The translations under genes were made by a program, and so were the position numbers. From contig NZ_VOHC01000008.1 in NCBI RefSeq assembly GCF_007859275.1, forward strand, positions 1 to 64,000: 64,000 nt of DNA. Reading direction: 5' to 3'. The stretch's first letter is position 1, and every line of letters starts with the position of its first letter. Shown here in pieces: positions 55,204 through 64,000 of this stretch. Under the pieces are notes generated by a model. That model ran no database searches and was not told the DNA's origin. It was given only the letters and a program-made list of their open reading frames with translations. Source of the DNA: Planomicrobium sp. CPCC 101079. GTDB taxonomy: Bacteria > Bacillota > Bacilli > Bacillales_A > Planococcaceae.

Positions 55204-56175
55204 ATGAAAAAATTAATTCCTTTGTTTATTCTTGTTTTAATACTGGGTGCTTGCGGCCAGTCTGGCGACTCTCAAACTGATATTGAAGAAACCGGCAAAA
55301 TCGATGTCTATACAACCGTTTACCCATTGACTTACTTTACCGAGCGCATCGGCGGAGAACGCGTCAATGTCCAATCCATCTATCCTGCCGGAGCAAACGA
55401 ACACACATTTGAACCAACGCAAAAAGATATGATTGCTCTTGCTGAAGCAGATTTGATGTTCTATGTCGGCCTTGGTCTGGAAGGATTTATTGACAATGCG
55501 AAAAAGACTTTGAAAAATGAAAACGTAAAATTTATTGCTGCATCAGACGCTATTACAGACGAAGAACTGGAGTCTGGAGAAGTGCATGAAGAACATGCAG
55601 ACGAGCATAGTGAAGAACACGAAGCCGATGCCCATGAAGGGCACACCCATGGCGACACTGACCCGCACGTTTGGATATCGCCGGTGCTTAGCCAAAAATT
55701 AGCCGCATCCATTAAAAATGCTTTGACAGAAGCAGATCCGGAAGGCACTGAAATGTATGACGCCAATTACGCAAAGCTGATCGATGAACTGGAAGAACTC
55801 GACCAATCGTTCACTGATTTATCGAAACGGGTAACGAATAAAACATTCTTCGTCTCCCACTCTGCTTTTGGCTATATCGCAGAACCGTACGGGTTTGAAC
55901 AAATTCCGGTCGCCGGGCTGAATAGCCAAGATGAGCCGTCACAAAAAGAACTTACGGAAATTGTTGATTTGGCCAAAGAGAAGAATATTGATTACATCAT
56001 TTTTGAACAGAATGTTTCTTCAAAATTAACAGAAGTCATCCGTAATGAAGTCGGGGCTGAAGCATTGCAAATGCATAACCTTGGTGTGCTGACCCAGGAA
56101 AACATTGATAACAAAGAAACTTACTTCACTTTAATGGAGAAAAACCTCCAAGTGCTCGAAACTGCATTACAATAA
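55204..56175 (+). CDS. znuA: Zinc ABC transporter substrate-binding lipoprotein (ZnuA/AdcA)
   Basis: A 323-residue cluster A-I binding protein. The lipobox is LGAC with lipidation near Cys17, so it is anchored outside the membrane. Metal ligands are expected at NEHTFEPTQKD, DPHVWISP and FVSHSAFGYIAEPYG, with the last in the C lobe. A His/Glu/Asp-rich loop lies at about 127-155 (HEEHADEHSEEHEADAHEGH), a mark of zinc rather than manganese proteins. No ABC permease or ATPase gene is adjacent: the gene stands alone between terminators. Confidence 0.9.
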   Translation: MKKLIPLFILVLILGACGQSGDSQTDIEETGKIDVYTTVYPLTYFTERIGGERVNVQSIYPAGANEHTFEPTQKDMIALAEADLMFYVGLGLEGFIDNAKKTLKNENVKFIAASDAITDEELESGEVHEEHADEHSEEHEADAHEGHTHGDTDPHVWISPVLSQKLAASIKNALTEADPEGTEMYDANYAKLIDELEELDQSFTDLSKRVTNKTFFVSHSAFGYIAEPYGFEQIPVAGLNSQDEPSQKELTEIVDLAKEKNIDYIIFEQNVSSKLTEVIRNEVGAEALQMHNLGVLTQENIDNKETYFTLMEKNLQVLETALQ

Positions 56176-56196
56176 GCTTTAAAGCAATGCTCCGTT

Positions 56197-56238
56197 AAAG
56201 GCATGGAACCGGAAAATCCTGGTTCCATGCCTTTTATA
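56197..56238 (+). terminator. Terminator of the zinc-binding lipoprotein gene
   Basis: AAAGGCATGGAACC pairs with GGTTCCATGCCTTT and is followed by T-rich sequence. Confidence 0.88.
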
Positions 56239-56248
56239 TTATTTGGAG

Positions 56249-56460
56249 ATGAATCACTTTAAATTCAGGGATATTATTGGAAATATCGTAGATTTACTAC
56301 TAGTAAACGAAGGAGGAATCCTGGCACCTTGGTTTGTTAGTTCAAAAAGCGGGCAGTATCGATATATCTTTTAATGCCATTTGGATAAAGGGAGATTTGC
56401 AAGAGCGTCAGCTGCTGGAAACGTCGGATGAAGACTTTTCGATTCCAGTTTACTGGCATT
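56249..56460 (+). pseudogene. Possible frameshifted gene remnant
   Basis: Two short frames touch each other. One runs from an ATG at 56249 and includes DLLLVNEGGILAPWFVSSKSG before a stop. The other, open from about 56307 to a TAA at 56458-56460, reads LLVQKAGSIDISFNAIWIKG and ends in IPVYWH. The composition is protein-like but I recognise no family, and there is no good ribosome site. The rest of the 56176-56693 gap (about 56461-56693) shows nothing I can name. Confidence 0.3.
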
Positions 56461-56693
56461 AAACCCATTTCCTTACTTTTACTGCTGTCAGGCATATAGC
56501 CAAGTTATTCACTTCTTCAGTCGAAAAATATAGAAAACCTTCTTACTCTGTCCGAGTGCAAATCCTATTTCGATATGGCTGGCTTTCCTGCCGGTAATAT
56601 AACAAGAAAAAAGCCTGCTGCCAAAACAGTTTGCCGCTCCTGCTCTCCCACAGACATCAATTCTTGGAAACTTAATGCTATGTTAAAGGCCAT

Positions 56694-57425
56694 TTATTCC
56701 CCTTCCCCGCCTTCCAACAGCTCTTTTAAAAACTTCTCGCGATGATCCAAAAAATTCTTTGTAATCCGGTAGTGGTCGGTCATTTCATAGGAGATTTCGT
56801 TTATAGAACTTGCATCGAAATTCAAAATCGTCGCACCCGGATAGCCTAACAAAATTGGCGAATGCGTCGCGATGATGAATTGGCAATTTTCTTGGGTCGT
56901 CAAATCGTGCAGGATTCTTAAAAATGCCAATTGCCGCTGGGGTGAAAGTGCCGCTTCCGGTTCATCAAGCAAATACAGCGCCCGGCCGTTAAAACGGTTT
57001 AGGAACAAAGAAATAAAGGATTCGCCGTGCGATTGCTCATGCAATGACCGGCCGCCGTATGCCTGAAAGCCGCTGCTGTCGATTTCATCAATATGGGTAG
57101 CAAAATGGTAAAACGATTCCGCCCGCATGAAAAAACCGTTCGTTACTTTCGGCATCCAGGACAGGCGGATATAGTCGCCCAGAGCAGATTCAGCTCCGTA
57201 AACATCGTATGTATTGTTGCGGCCGCCACCGGCTGTATTGAATCCGCATTTTTTAGCAATGGCTTCCAAAAGCGTCGATTTGCCTGAGCCGTTTTCCCCG
57301 ACAAAAAAAGTAACAGCGCTGGTCAGGTCCAAGCTGTCAAGATTTTTCAGCGAAGGGATATTAAACGGGTACCGGTCATCAAATTCTATCCGTTCTTGTA
57401 ATAAACTAATCCTTTTTAAAAACAT
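56694..57425 (-). CDS. Orphan AAA/ABC-type ATPase
   Basis: A 243-residue ATPase of the AAA_21/ABC-like predicted ATP-binding group. Walker A is FFVGENGSGKSTLLEAI near residue 45. A signature-like SHGESFISLFLNRF, Walker B ALYLLDEPEAALSPQRQLAF and the switch ATHSPILL follow, the usual RecF/SMC-like order without a coiled coil. There is no membrane domain, so transport is unlikely. A GTG three codons upstream lies inside the AAGGAAGTG ribosome site; the ATG at 57425 is chosen. Single gene, with no partner nuclease or toxin visible, so its task is unknown. Confidence 0.82.
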   Translation of the reverse strand: MFLKRISLLQERIEFDDRYPFNIPSLKNLDSLDLTSAVTFFVGENGSGKSTLLEAIAKKCGFNTAGGGRNNTYDVYGAESALGDYIRLSWMPKVTNGFFMRAESFYHFATHIDEIDSSGFQAYGGRSLHEQSHGESFISLFLNRFNGRALYLLDEPEAALSPQRQLAFLRILHDLTTQENCQFIIATHSPILLGYPGATILNFDASSINEISYEMTDHYRITKNFLDHREKFLKELLEGGEGE

Positions 57426-57550
57426 ATCTTTCACTTCCTTCTAATTTTAGCTAATGGCAATTTCTTTTGTCCGCGCTTTTTCATATCGCCGGCGCATTCA
57501 CCGTGCCGGAAGTTTATCGATCAACTGATAAAATCCATAAAGCAGCCCAG

Positions 57551-57590
57551 AAAAAAAGCCGGATTTTCCTATTACGGATTCCGGCGTTTC
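57551..57590 (-). terminator. Terminator of the MOSC gene
   Basis: An imperfect GCCGGAAT / ATCCGGC stem on the minus strand is followed by a run of seven T. The remainder of the 57426-57653 gap holds nothing recognisable. Confidence 0.6.
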
Positions 57591-57653
57591 CTTAGAAACA
57601 TCAATTCAGATGTGGCCATAAATTTCTGTATAAGGAGGAATCCCTCTACGTAA

Positions 57654-58322
57654 CTAGCTTTTTTTCAACAAATTATTTAACCGGATTTCAAACTTGCCGC
57701 GCCATTCGTCCGCCAGTTCCGGAACAGCCAGAATCCTTTGGATTCCTTCTATATTTCTCGGTTCATGGAAATATACTTGGTTGGTATAGAGTACAGAAAC
57801 TTTTTGGAGATGCTGTTCAATCAGCTCTATGGTGGATTCGGCACTTACATGCCCCTCTTCTAACACCCGGCACATATAGCCGGTGAACCCTGTCTTTACC
57901 ATCACTTTCATCAAAGGCGTCAATTCAAGGTTGCGATCAATAGTATGGCAGGGCACTCTGCCTTGGGTTATTTGAATAAGGGCGTCTCCAAGCCGGTAAA
58001 TATCACCGATGAAAACTGTATCTTCAATCATATTTGTTGCGGTGACGTTTTCCCCAAAAGCAGCAGTGGGGAGTGGCTTGCCAAATTCCTTCTCCCATAA
58101 CGCATAATGTTCATACGGATAAATACAGACAGCACGATCTGGGCCGCCATGGTGTTTCAAATCGGCTACGTCATCTCCGTGGAATTTATCTTTTGATAAA
58201 AATACTCTTTCTATGTTTTTTTTGCGTATGGCAGTTTTCATCTCTTTTCCTTCGCCATACTTCATCAGTTCCGGCAAACCAACCGCTAAATTCTTGATTT
58301 CAATAGCAGCAATTTTTTGCAT
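57654..58322 (-). CDS. MOSC domain protein (YiiM-like)
   Basis: A 222-residue MOSC-domain protein resembling E. coli YiiM and its 3-alpha helical C-terminal domain. The domain includes HGGPDRAVCIYPYEHYALW, FGENVTATNMIEDTVFIGD and GRVPCHTIDRNLE, where the cysteine is the probable molybdenum-cofactor ligand. YiiM reduces N-hydroxylated compounds. Earlier codons (27 of them) are open, but GTGGGGG stands before the ATG at 58322, and MQKIAAIEIKN is a natural N-terminus. It is single, downstream-facing from menC. Confidence 0.83.
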   Translation of the reverse strand: MQKIAAIEIKNLAVGLPELMKYGEGKEMKTAIRKKNIERVFLSKDKFHGDDVADLKHHGGPDRAVCIYPYEHYALWEKEFGKPLPTAAFGENVTATNMIEDTVFIGDIYRLGDALIQITQGRVPCHTIDRNLELTPLMKVMVKTGFTGYMCRVLEEGHVSAESTIELIEQHLQKVSVLYTNQVYFHEPRNIEGIQRILAVPELADEWRGKFEIRLNNLLKKS

Positions 58323-58370
58323 ATTCCTTGCCCCCACTTTCAACAAAATCGTTATTGTCATGTTACCATA

Positions 58371-58402
58371 GAAAAAGCCTGAATTCGGCAAGAATTCAGG
58401 CA
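58371..58402 (-). terminator. men operon terminator after menC
   Basis: GCCTGAATTC pairs with GAATTCAGGC around five bases, then T-rich on the minus strand. Confidence 0.88.
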
Positions 58403-58407
58403 TTCAT

Positions 58408-59472
58408 CTAAAACTTTATGTTGTAACCTATGCCATTTTCTGAACGGAGGGCGATTTCTCCAGATTTTACATGTATCGCTGGCTCAATAACGTCTTCATG
58501 CCAGAAATGGTCTGAATCGGAAAAATCACCAGGCAACGATATATCAGGCAAGGATGCCAGCGCCAAATTATGCGCTTTTGAAACACCAAACTCAATCATG
58601 CCGCCGACCCACATTTGGACTCCATTCATCCGGCACAGTTCGACAATGCTCAAGGTTTCACTCCAACCGCCAAGCCGCCCCATTTTTAGTACGATAACAT
58701 CCCCTGCTTCCAGTTCAATCATACGCTGAACATCTTCTAAGCTATGGATGCTTTCATCAAGACAGATAGGCGTCTTCATTTCCTTTTTCGCCCGTGCGTG
58801 AAGCTGCCACTCTTTTTCACTGAATGGCTGTTCAATAAGTGCAAAGCCAATCGAGTCAAACCTCAGCAATTTACTGAATGACCCTTCATTAAATCCGCCA
58901 TTTGCGTCTGCAAAAAACAGGATATCCGGGAATCTGGCGACGAACCCTTTTAGCAAGCTCGTATTGGATGCTGGAGTGATTTTCAACTTGATTCGTTTAT
59001 AGCCTTTGGCAACAGCCGCTTCTACTTGCAACGCCATTTTGTCTTCATCCGCCGCAACCACAACACCTGCCGGAATTGGTTTGTTGATGCCACCGACATA
59101 TTTCCATAGTGGGATTCCTTGCTTTTTCGCGAACAAATCCCAAATGGCCGTTTCTAGGGCTGCTTTTGCCATTCGGTTGCCTTTGATGGATTTGAAGAGT
59201 TCTTGTACTTGCCCAGGAGACTTCAAGGTTTGATTCAATAATAATGGAACTAAGACCTGTTCTAATACGAACCGGCATCCCGCAATTGTTTCTTCCGTGT
59301 ACCAAGGGGTGGAAAAAGCAACGCATTCCCCGTACCCTTCAACGCCTTCGTCATCTATTGCCCGAATTAGGATGCCTTCACGTTCAATGACCGTCTGTAA
59401 TGCCGTTTTAAAGGGCTTTTTAAGCGGCTTTTTCACATGGTGCAGTTCGATATCTATGATAGTCACTTCCAT
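58408..59472 (-). CDS. menC: o-Succinylbenzoate synthase
   Basis: A 354-residue enolase-superfamily enzyme dehydrating SHCHC to o-succinylbenzoate in menaquinone synthesis. The capping domain is about 1-125. The barrel has the base lysine in KRIKLKIT near residue 163, metal ligands in FFADANGGF, LIEQPF and CLDESIHS, and the second base in VLKMGRLGG. Members often also racemise N-acylamino acids. It overlaps menE by ten bases and is the last men gene; TGAGAAGAG precedes the ATG. Confidence 0.92.
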   Translation of the reverse strand: MEVTIIDIELHHVKKPLKKPFKTALQTVIEREGILIRAIDDEGVEGYGECVAFSTPWYTEETIAGCRFVLEQVLVPLLLNQTLKSPGQVQELFKSIKGNRMAKAALETAIWDLFAKKQGIPLWKYVGGINKPIPAGVVVAADEDKMALQVEAAVAKGYKRIKLKITPASNTSLLKGFVARFPDILFFADANGGFNEGSFSKLLRFDSIGFALIEQPFSEKEWQLHARAKKEMKTPICLDESIHSLEDVQRMIELEAGDVIVLKMGRLGGWSETLSIVELCRMNGVQMWVGGMIEFGVSKAHNLALASLPDISLPGDFSDSDHFWHEDVIEPAIHVKSGEIALRSENGIGYNIKF

Positions 59473-60896
59473 GCGTTCAGTTCTCTTCTCAGCAGTTTAT
59501 TCGAAGCGTTGCGCGGCAAGGAAGCTACCGATTTTATCGATTTTGGGAGTTTATAGGAAGCCAGCTGTTTCCGGCAAAACGCGAGCAATTCATCAAGCTC
59601 AATTTCATCATTCAGCACGACAAATGCAGCCGGAACTTCTCCCCATTCATCGCTCGGCATTCCGCAAACCCCTGCTTCACGCACAGCCGGATGGCCAAGC
59701 AGCACTTTTTCGATTTCCGCAGGATAAATATTTTCTCCTCCCGAGACGATCAAATCTGAACGACGATCTACGACAAACAGAAATCCTTCATCATCTAAAT
59801 AACCAATATCCCCGGTATGCAGCCAGCCGTCTTCTTGCACGGGCAAATCCGAATAACGGCCGATATAGCCGGGAGTCACTTGCGGTCCGCGAATATGAAT
59901 TTCTCCCACCTCGCCAGGATTCATTGCACCATCAATTCTGACTTTATAAAGAAACAAAGGTTTTCCGGAAGACCCAATTTTCCGCTCTGCGTCTGCCGGC
60001 TGCAATGTTGTCGTTTGTGATGAGGTTTCCGTCATGCCATATGTTTGCAATACTGAAATGCCGTAGGCTTCAGCGCGCTGGATATAAGCAACCGGAATCG
60101 GCCCGCCTCCTGCCAACATGGTCTTAAATTTCGGCGAAACCATCATTTTCTGTTCATCTAAAACACTGAGAATCCGCTCTAGCGTGACTCCAACGACCGA
60201 CATATGGGTGACAGTGCCTTCCTGCAATTCCTCTGCGCATTCTTGGGCATCAAACTTTGTATACAGCCGAACCCCCATGCCGTATAGGAGCGAACGCATC
60301 AATATCGAAAAACCGCTAATATGGAACAGCGGCATTGCACAAAGCCATACATCATCCGGTGATATACCAATATTTAAAGCCGAGGACACCGAGCTTGAAA
60401 AATGATTTTCGGCTGTCTGGCGGACCCCTTTCGGATTTCCTGTTGTTCCCGAGGTGTACATGATTGAAATCGTCCGCCCTTGCTCCCATTCTTCTTGCAT
60501 TTCAAATTCAACTGATTCTCCAGTTCGGATCGAACTGAATGAAATGGCATTCGAATCCTCAATTTTCCCAATCAATTCATCATCAGCCAGGACAAATTGA
60601 GCTGCTGAATCTTCAAGTTGATAAGCCAATTCCACGGCGGATAATCGTTCATTCAGCATGACCATCTCACAGCCGATATGAAGGCAGGCATACATCATAA
60701 AGACGAATTCAGGTTTTGATTTCGCAAGGATTGCCACACGCGAATTCTTCTGGAGACCGAATGCCGTCAGTTTTCCAGCATACACCTGAGCTACATGGTC
60801 GATTTCAGAAAACGTCCATTCCTGATCTCCACAAGACAGCGCCATTCGGTTTCCGCTTAAATAGGCTCGCTGCGATAACCAATTCGGATAGTTCAT
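59463..60896 (-). CDS. menE: o-Succinylbenzoate--CoA ligase
   Basis: A 477-residue AMP-forming acyl-CoA ligase that activates o-succinylbenzoate. Motifs are IMYTSGTTGNPKGVRQ near residue 150 (ATP loop), QTYGMTETSSQ, GWLHTGDIGYLDDEGFLFVVD and the C-terminal LPRNASNKLLRRELNAW with the catalytic lysine. AGGAAGGAT precedes the ATG. An intrinsic terminator separates it from menB upstream, so menE-menC may be made at a lower level or from another promoter. Confidence 0.95.
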   Translation of the reverse strand: MNYPNWLSQRAYLSGNRMALSCGDQEWTFSEIDHVAQVYAGKLTAFGLQKNSRVAILAKSKPEFVFMMYACLHIGCEMVMLNERLSAVELAYQLEDSAAQFVLADDELIGKIEDSNAISFSSIRTGESVEFEMQEEWEQGRTISIMYTSGTTGNPKGVRQTAENHFSSSVSSALNIGISPDDVWLCAMPLFHISGFSILMRSLLYGMGVRLYTKFDAQECAEELQEGTVTHMSVVGVTLERILSVLDEQKMMVSPKFKTMLAGGGPIPVAYIQRAEAYGISVLQTYGMTETSSQTTTLQPADAERKIGSSGKPLFLYKVRIDGAMNPGEVGEIHIRGPQVTPGYIGRYSDLPVQEDGWLHTGDIGYLDDEGFLFVVDRRSDLIVSGGENIYPAEIEKVLLGHPAVREAGVCGMPSDEWGEVPAAFVVLNDEIELDELLAFCRKQLASYKLPKSIKSVASLPRNASNKLLRRELNAWK

Positions 60897-60913
60897 ATTT
60901 AAAATCCTTCCTT

Positions 60914-60944
60914 CAAAAAAAGCTGCCCTCTAGAGGACAGCTTT
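60914..60944 (-). terminator. Intrinsic terminator between menB and menE
   Basis: AAGCTGTCCTC pairs with GAGGGCAGCTT on the minus strand around two bases and is followed by a run of seven T. Confidence 0.8.
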
Positions 60945-60956
60945 CAGTTATTCAAA

Positions 60957-61775
60957 TCATGGGAAACGCGGGAATTGTCCGAAATCCGGTTTGCGTTTTT
61001 CTTTAAACGCATCGCGTCCTTCTTTCGCTTCATCCGTTGTATAGTAAAGCAATGTCGCATCTCCTGCCATTTGCTGAAGTCCTGCCAAACCATCTGTATC
61101 AGCGTTCATAGCCGCTTTGATGAAACGAAGTGCAGTCGGGCTCATTTCTAGCATTTCTTCGCACCATTTAACGGTTTCGTCTTCAAGCTGCTCATAAGGA
61201 ACCACTGTGTTGACTAATCCCATATCAAGCGCTTCTTGTGCATCGTATTGACGGCACAAGTACCAGATTTCACGGGCTTTCTTATGGCCGATAATACGCG
61301 CCAGATAGCCGGAGCCATATCCAGCATCAAAAGATCCAACGCGTGGTCCAGTTTGGCCGAAGCGCGCGTTGTCAGCTGCAATTGTCAAATCACAAACAAC
61401 GTGCAACACGTGCCCGCCGCCAATCGCATAGCCTGCAACCATCGCAACAACTGGTTTTGGAATTACGCGGATCAAGCGCTGAAGATCCAAGACGTTCAAG
61501 CGTGGAATCTCATCTTCTCCTACATAACCGCCATGCCCGCGTACGGATTGATCTCCACCTGAGCAGAAAGCTTTTTCGCCTTCACCAGTCAAGACAATAA
61601 CCCCTACTTTTGAATCGTCGCGTGCACGAGAAAACGCATCGATCAATTCGTGGACCGTTTTTGGACGGAAGGCGTTGCGCACTTCCGGACGGTTGATCGT
61701 AACTTTGGCAATGCCGTTGTACGTTTCATATTTAATATCTTCATATGTACGTTCTGTAACCCACTCGCGTGTCAT
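60957..61775 (-). CDS. menB: 1,4-Dihydroxy-2-naphthoyl-CoA synthase
   Basis: A 272-residue crotonase-fold enzyme that closes the naphthoquinone ring in menaquinone synthesis. [39 protein letters not shown] (oxyanion loop), [18 protein letters not shown] and [19 protein letters not shown] are the diagnostic blocks. The end [13 protein letters not shown] is typical. GAGGAGG precedes the ATG, which overlaps the menH stop by four bases. Confidence 0.97.
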   Translation of the reverse strand: MTREWVTERTYEDIKYETYNGIAKVTINRPEVRNAFRPKTVHELIDAFSRARDDSKVGVIVLTGEGEKAFCSGGDQSVRGHGGYVGEDEIPRLNVLDLQRLIRVIPKPVVAMVAGYAIGGGHVLHVVCDLTIAADNARFGQTGPRVGSFDAGYGSGYLARIIGHKKAREIWYLCRQYDAQEALDMGLVNTVVPYEQLEDETVKWCEEMLEMSPTALRFIKAAMNADTDGLAGLQQMAGDATLLYYTTDEAKEGRDAFKEKRKPDFGQFPRFP

Positions 61776-62599
61776 GATGTTCCTCCTCTAAATTCTAATG
61801 TCAAATACTCCTTTACCATTGTAGCAAATTCAAGCGGTTTTTCCACATGAATTGCATGTCCCGCTTCCAAAATTTCCAATCGGGCGTTTGGCAAAAGGGC
61901 AAACATCTCTTCATTAATTGCTTTAAACTTCAAATCCAGCGTCCCTGCAAGCAATAAAACCGGCACTTTTAAATCTTTTAAAACTCCCCAATACGACGCT
62001 TGTGAACCTGTTCCCATCCCAAGCAAACTATTGGCGAGTCCAAACGTGCTTTGCGCCAGCCGTTCTTGGCGCACTGCTTGTTTTACTGTGTCCGGCAATT
62101 GTTTCTGGCTGTCGAACAACGGAATGTTTTCCCAAAAACCCACAAAATCGGGGATGCCGCCGCTTAAAATTCGGCGAGCCAATGCAGCATCACGCTCCTG
62201 CCGGTCTTTCTGCTCTTCTGTCGTTTGAAGGCCAGGAGAGGCACTTTCCAATATTAATGCCTCTACACGCCCAGGATACGTACAAGCATAAGCGAGCGCC
62301 GTGCGTCCGCCCATCGAATATCCAACCAAAGTAAAACCAGTTAATGTTAACTCGTTAAAAAGTACATTTAGATCCTCAATTTGCCGCTCCATAGCATAGC
62401 GCTCCGCCGACTCTGGGCTGTCCGACTGTCCGTGGCCGATCAAGTCGAGTAAAACTATTTTAAAGTCTTGCAATTGTTCTATAATTGAATTCCAAGTTTT
62501 AGCGTTGCCAGTGAATCCATGTAAAAAGACAATTGTCCGCTGCTTTTCTTTATTAAAAATTTCAACATGGTAACGGACATCATTTGCCGCTATATTCAT
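61772..62599 (-). CDS. menH: SHCHC synthase MenH
   Basis: A 275-residue alpha/beta hydrolase-fold lyase that removes pyruvate from SEPHCHC. The opening is [12 protein letters not shown], the nucleophile lies in [12 protein letters not shown], the acid in LAGTLDLKF and the histidine in [12 protein letters not shown], so the triad is complete. The open frame extends 11 codons upstream, but the ATG at 62599 overlaps the menD stop (ATGA) and fits translational coupling. The menH-menB junction is also ATGA. Confidence 0.93.
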   Translation of the reverse strand: MNIAANDVRYHVEIFNKEKQRTIVFLHGFTGNAKTWNSIIEQLQDFKIVLLDLIGHGQSDSPESAERYAMERQIEDLNVLFNELTLTGFTLVGYSMGGRTALAYACTYPGRVEALILESASPGLQTTEEQKDRQERDAALARRILSGGIPDFVGFWENIPLFDSQKQLPDTVKQAVRQERLAQSTFGLANSLLGMGTGSQASYWGVLKDLKVPVLLLAGTLDLKFKAINEEMFALLPNARLEILEAGHAIHVEKPLEFATMVKEYLTLEFRGGTS

Positions 62600-64000
62600 T
62601 GTATTGCCAGCTCCTCGTTCAAACGCTCCCATAATTTGCGATGAGCCCGAACATTTTCTTGGCGATCCGTAACTACTTCAATGATTTTCACTTGTTTCTG
62701 CTTCGCAGCCCGTAAAGTTTTAGTTAACTGTTCTTTTGTTTCAACTAATGCGTATTCAGCATCATACATTTTCGCAGCTTCTCCAAACGTCAAACCTGTT
62801 GGCGTACCAAATAATTCTTCAAAATAACGCTCTTCCTGCGATTGCGGCAAGTACGAAAAGATGCCGCCTCCATCATTATTCATAATGACAATCGTCAAAT
62901 CGCTTTCCTGCATCTTCGAAGCGATCAGCCCGTTCATATCATGTAAAAACGATAAATCACCGATAAACAAATACGCCGGCCGATCTCCTGCAGCCTGTAC
63001 ACCAAACGCCGTCGATACAACGCCATCGATGCCATTCGCGCCACGATTCGAAAAAATCCTCACATCCCGTTCTGTCGCTCTAAAGAATGTATCAGTATCT
63101 CGTATCGGCATGCTGCTGCCGACAATTAGATCACAAGCATCCAACTCTTCAAAAAAGAGCTTAGCCAAAACACCTTCATCTTTTTCCTCTGCACAATGAT
63201 GTTCCACCACTTGCCAATATATATCTCTCGCTTTTGTCCATTGCAAGCGGTAATCAGTTTCCTTTTTTGTTTTAATTGGCAGTTGCCATAATCCTTCAGC
63301 TGAAGCCTGAATATGATGCGTTACAACCGATTGGGCATCTCTGAGCATAGGGCTTTCATCAAATACAATATATGTTTCAGGTTTGATGGCTGTTAAATAC
63401 AACGACAACGGCTTTGAAACCGGCTGAGGGCCAACGCGGAGAACCACATCCGGAACCGCTTCTTGTTTGAACAGCTCATTCTTCAACAACGCATCATACG
63501 AATCGATGATCAACTCTTGGCATGCTGGGTCAATATTTGCCCGGATATTCGAAAGAGGATCTGCCAGAACCGGCCACTGCAACTTCTGAATAAACTTCCA
63601 AAACTCAATTGGAAACGCCGCTGCCGTTTCTCCGACAATCAATATTCCTTTTGTTTTGTTTAACATTTCCTGCAAGAAGTTTTTCATTTCGTCAGTTAAC
63701 GCTGATTTTCCAGGAAAATGAGCGATTTCTCCCCGGCTCTCATATCTTTGCTCAAAATCAATTCTCAATGGCTCCCGGAACGGAACGTTGATATGTACAG
63801 GCCCTTTCGGTTCTGTATTAGCGGAGGCAACTGATCGATGCAAATGGCGGCTTAGAAAAGCAAACTGGTTTTCCTGTTCCGGCATCGGCAAATCAACCGA
63901 CCATTTCACATGGGATCCAAATAAATCGATCTGGTTGATCGCTTGTGGCGCTCCAACTTCACGCAACTCGTGCGGCCGGTCAGCCGTTACTACGATAAGC
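62596..64000 (-). CDS. menD: SEPHCHC synthase MenD, partial (5' end beyond window)
   Basis: About 468 C-terminal residues of a ThDP enzyme that adds alpha-ketoglutarate-derived succinic semialdehyde to isochorismate. The frame is open to the window edge, through LIVVTADRPHELREVGAPQA, so the internal ATG at 63966 is not the start. ThDP/Mg2+ blocks at the C-terminus are LFIGDLSFLHDMNGLI (GDxSFxxDxN) and NNDGGGIFSYLPQ. VGSSMPIRDTDTF and NRGANGIDG are MenD-specific. It is the first visible gene of menD-H-B-E-C; a menF gene would lie just outside, if B. subtilis order holds. Confidence 0.95.
   Translation of the reverse strand, partial: LIVVTADRPHELREVGAPQAINQIDLFGSHVKWSVDLPMPEQENQFAFLSRHLHRSVASANTEPKGPVHINVPFREPLRIDFEQRYESRGEIAHFPGKSALTDEMKNFLQEMLNKTKGILIVGETAAAFPIEFWKFIQKLQWPVLADPLSNIRANIDPACQELIIDSYDALLKNELFKQEAVPDVVLRVGPQPVSKPLSLYLTAIKPETYIVFDESPMLRDAQSVVTHHIQASAEGLWQLPIKTKKETDYRLQWTKARDIYWQVVEHHCAEEKDEGVLAKLFFEELDACDLIVGSSMPIRDTDTFFRATERDVRIFSNRGANGIDGVVSTAFGVQAAGDRPAYLFIGDLSFLHDMNGLIASKMQESDLTIVIMNNDGGGIFSYLPQSQEERYFEELFGTPTGLTFGEAAKMYDAEYALVETKEQLTKTLRAAKQKQVKIIEVVTDRQENVRAHRKLWERLNEELAIQ

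Overview
The window is chromosomal DNA of a low-to-mid GC Gram-positive bacterium of the order Bacillales. Protein content and gene order follow the Bacillus subtilis ytx/ytp/ytn/ytl/ytz/ytg/ytf, metK-pckA and men regions closely. The protein style and the GC-rich intergenic repeats suggest Planococcaceae (a Planococcus-like organism); that family assignment is inference and was not tested by a search. No prophage, plasmid, CRISPR array, rRNA or tRNA gene, or transposase is visible.

Layout. 1-2070: repeat-rich DNA, a methionine gamma-lyase gene with a CcpA (cre) site, and the rpsD promoter and leader. 2073-6617: rpsD, a cobalamin-binding-type protein, corA, a KtrC-like K+ channel regulator and tyrS with a T-box. 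6618-10062: ponA (class A PBP) with a long acidic tail. 10154-16692: the acetate/acetoin block acsA and acuABC, then ccpA and aroA. 16858-24639: ytxGHJ behind a sigma-B-type promoter, murC, sftA, ytpR, ytpQ and ytpP. 24654-37219: small housekeeping genes (M42 peptidase, ytzB, ytnP lactonase, trmB, lipid kinase, thpR, dat, pepV, ytzE, ytzG, ytgP/murJ-like, ytfP). 37417-42945: leuS with a T-box, scoAB CoA-transferase with a probable cre site, and an MFS transporter. 43102-44615: mnmL-mnmM, the Gram-positive route to mnm5s2U in tRNA. 44804-48775: selO, a luciferase-like oxidoreductase, a YtpA relative that lacks the nucleophile serine, and ytoA. 48922-49605: a composite repeat element. 49617-56175: metK with a SAM-I riboswitch, divergent pckA, ytmA, ytkD, dps, yidD and a zinc-binding lipoprotein gene. 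56694-64000: an orphan AAA/ABC-type ATPase, a MOSC protein and the menaquinone operon menD(partial)-H-B-E-C.

The genes form a coherent core-metabolism segment. ccpA sits among its likely targets: cre-like sites lie upstream of the methionine gamma-lyase and scoAB genes. acsA and acuABC form the acetyl-CoA synthetase and its acetylation control. pckA (gluconeogenesis) diverges from metK. Cis-regulatory RNA is frequent: two T-boxes (specifiers read as Tyr UAC and Leu CUC), one S-box and many intrinsic terminators.

The least explained sequence is the roughly 610-bp element at 48958-49570. It has 12-bp inverted ends and an inverted pair of GC-rich repeat backbones. It also carries three copies of a hairpin unit whose constant lead sequence is conserved while the stem sequence changes with pairing kept. 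Two of those units appear to interrupt one backbone copy.
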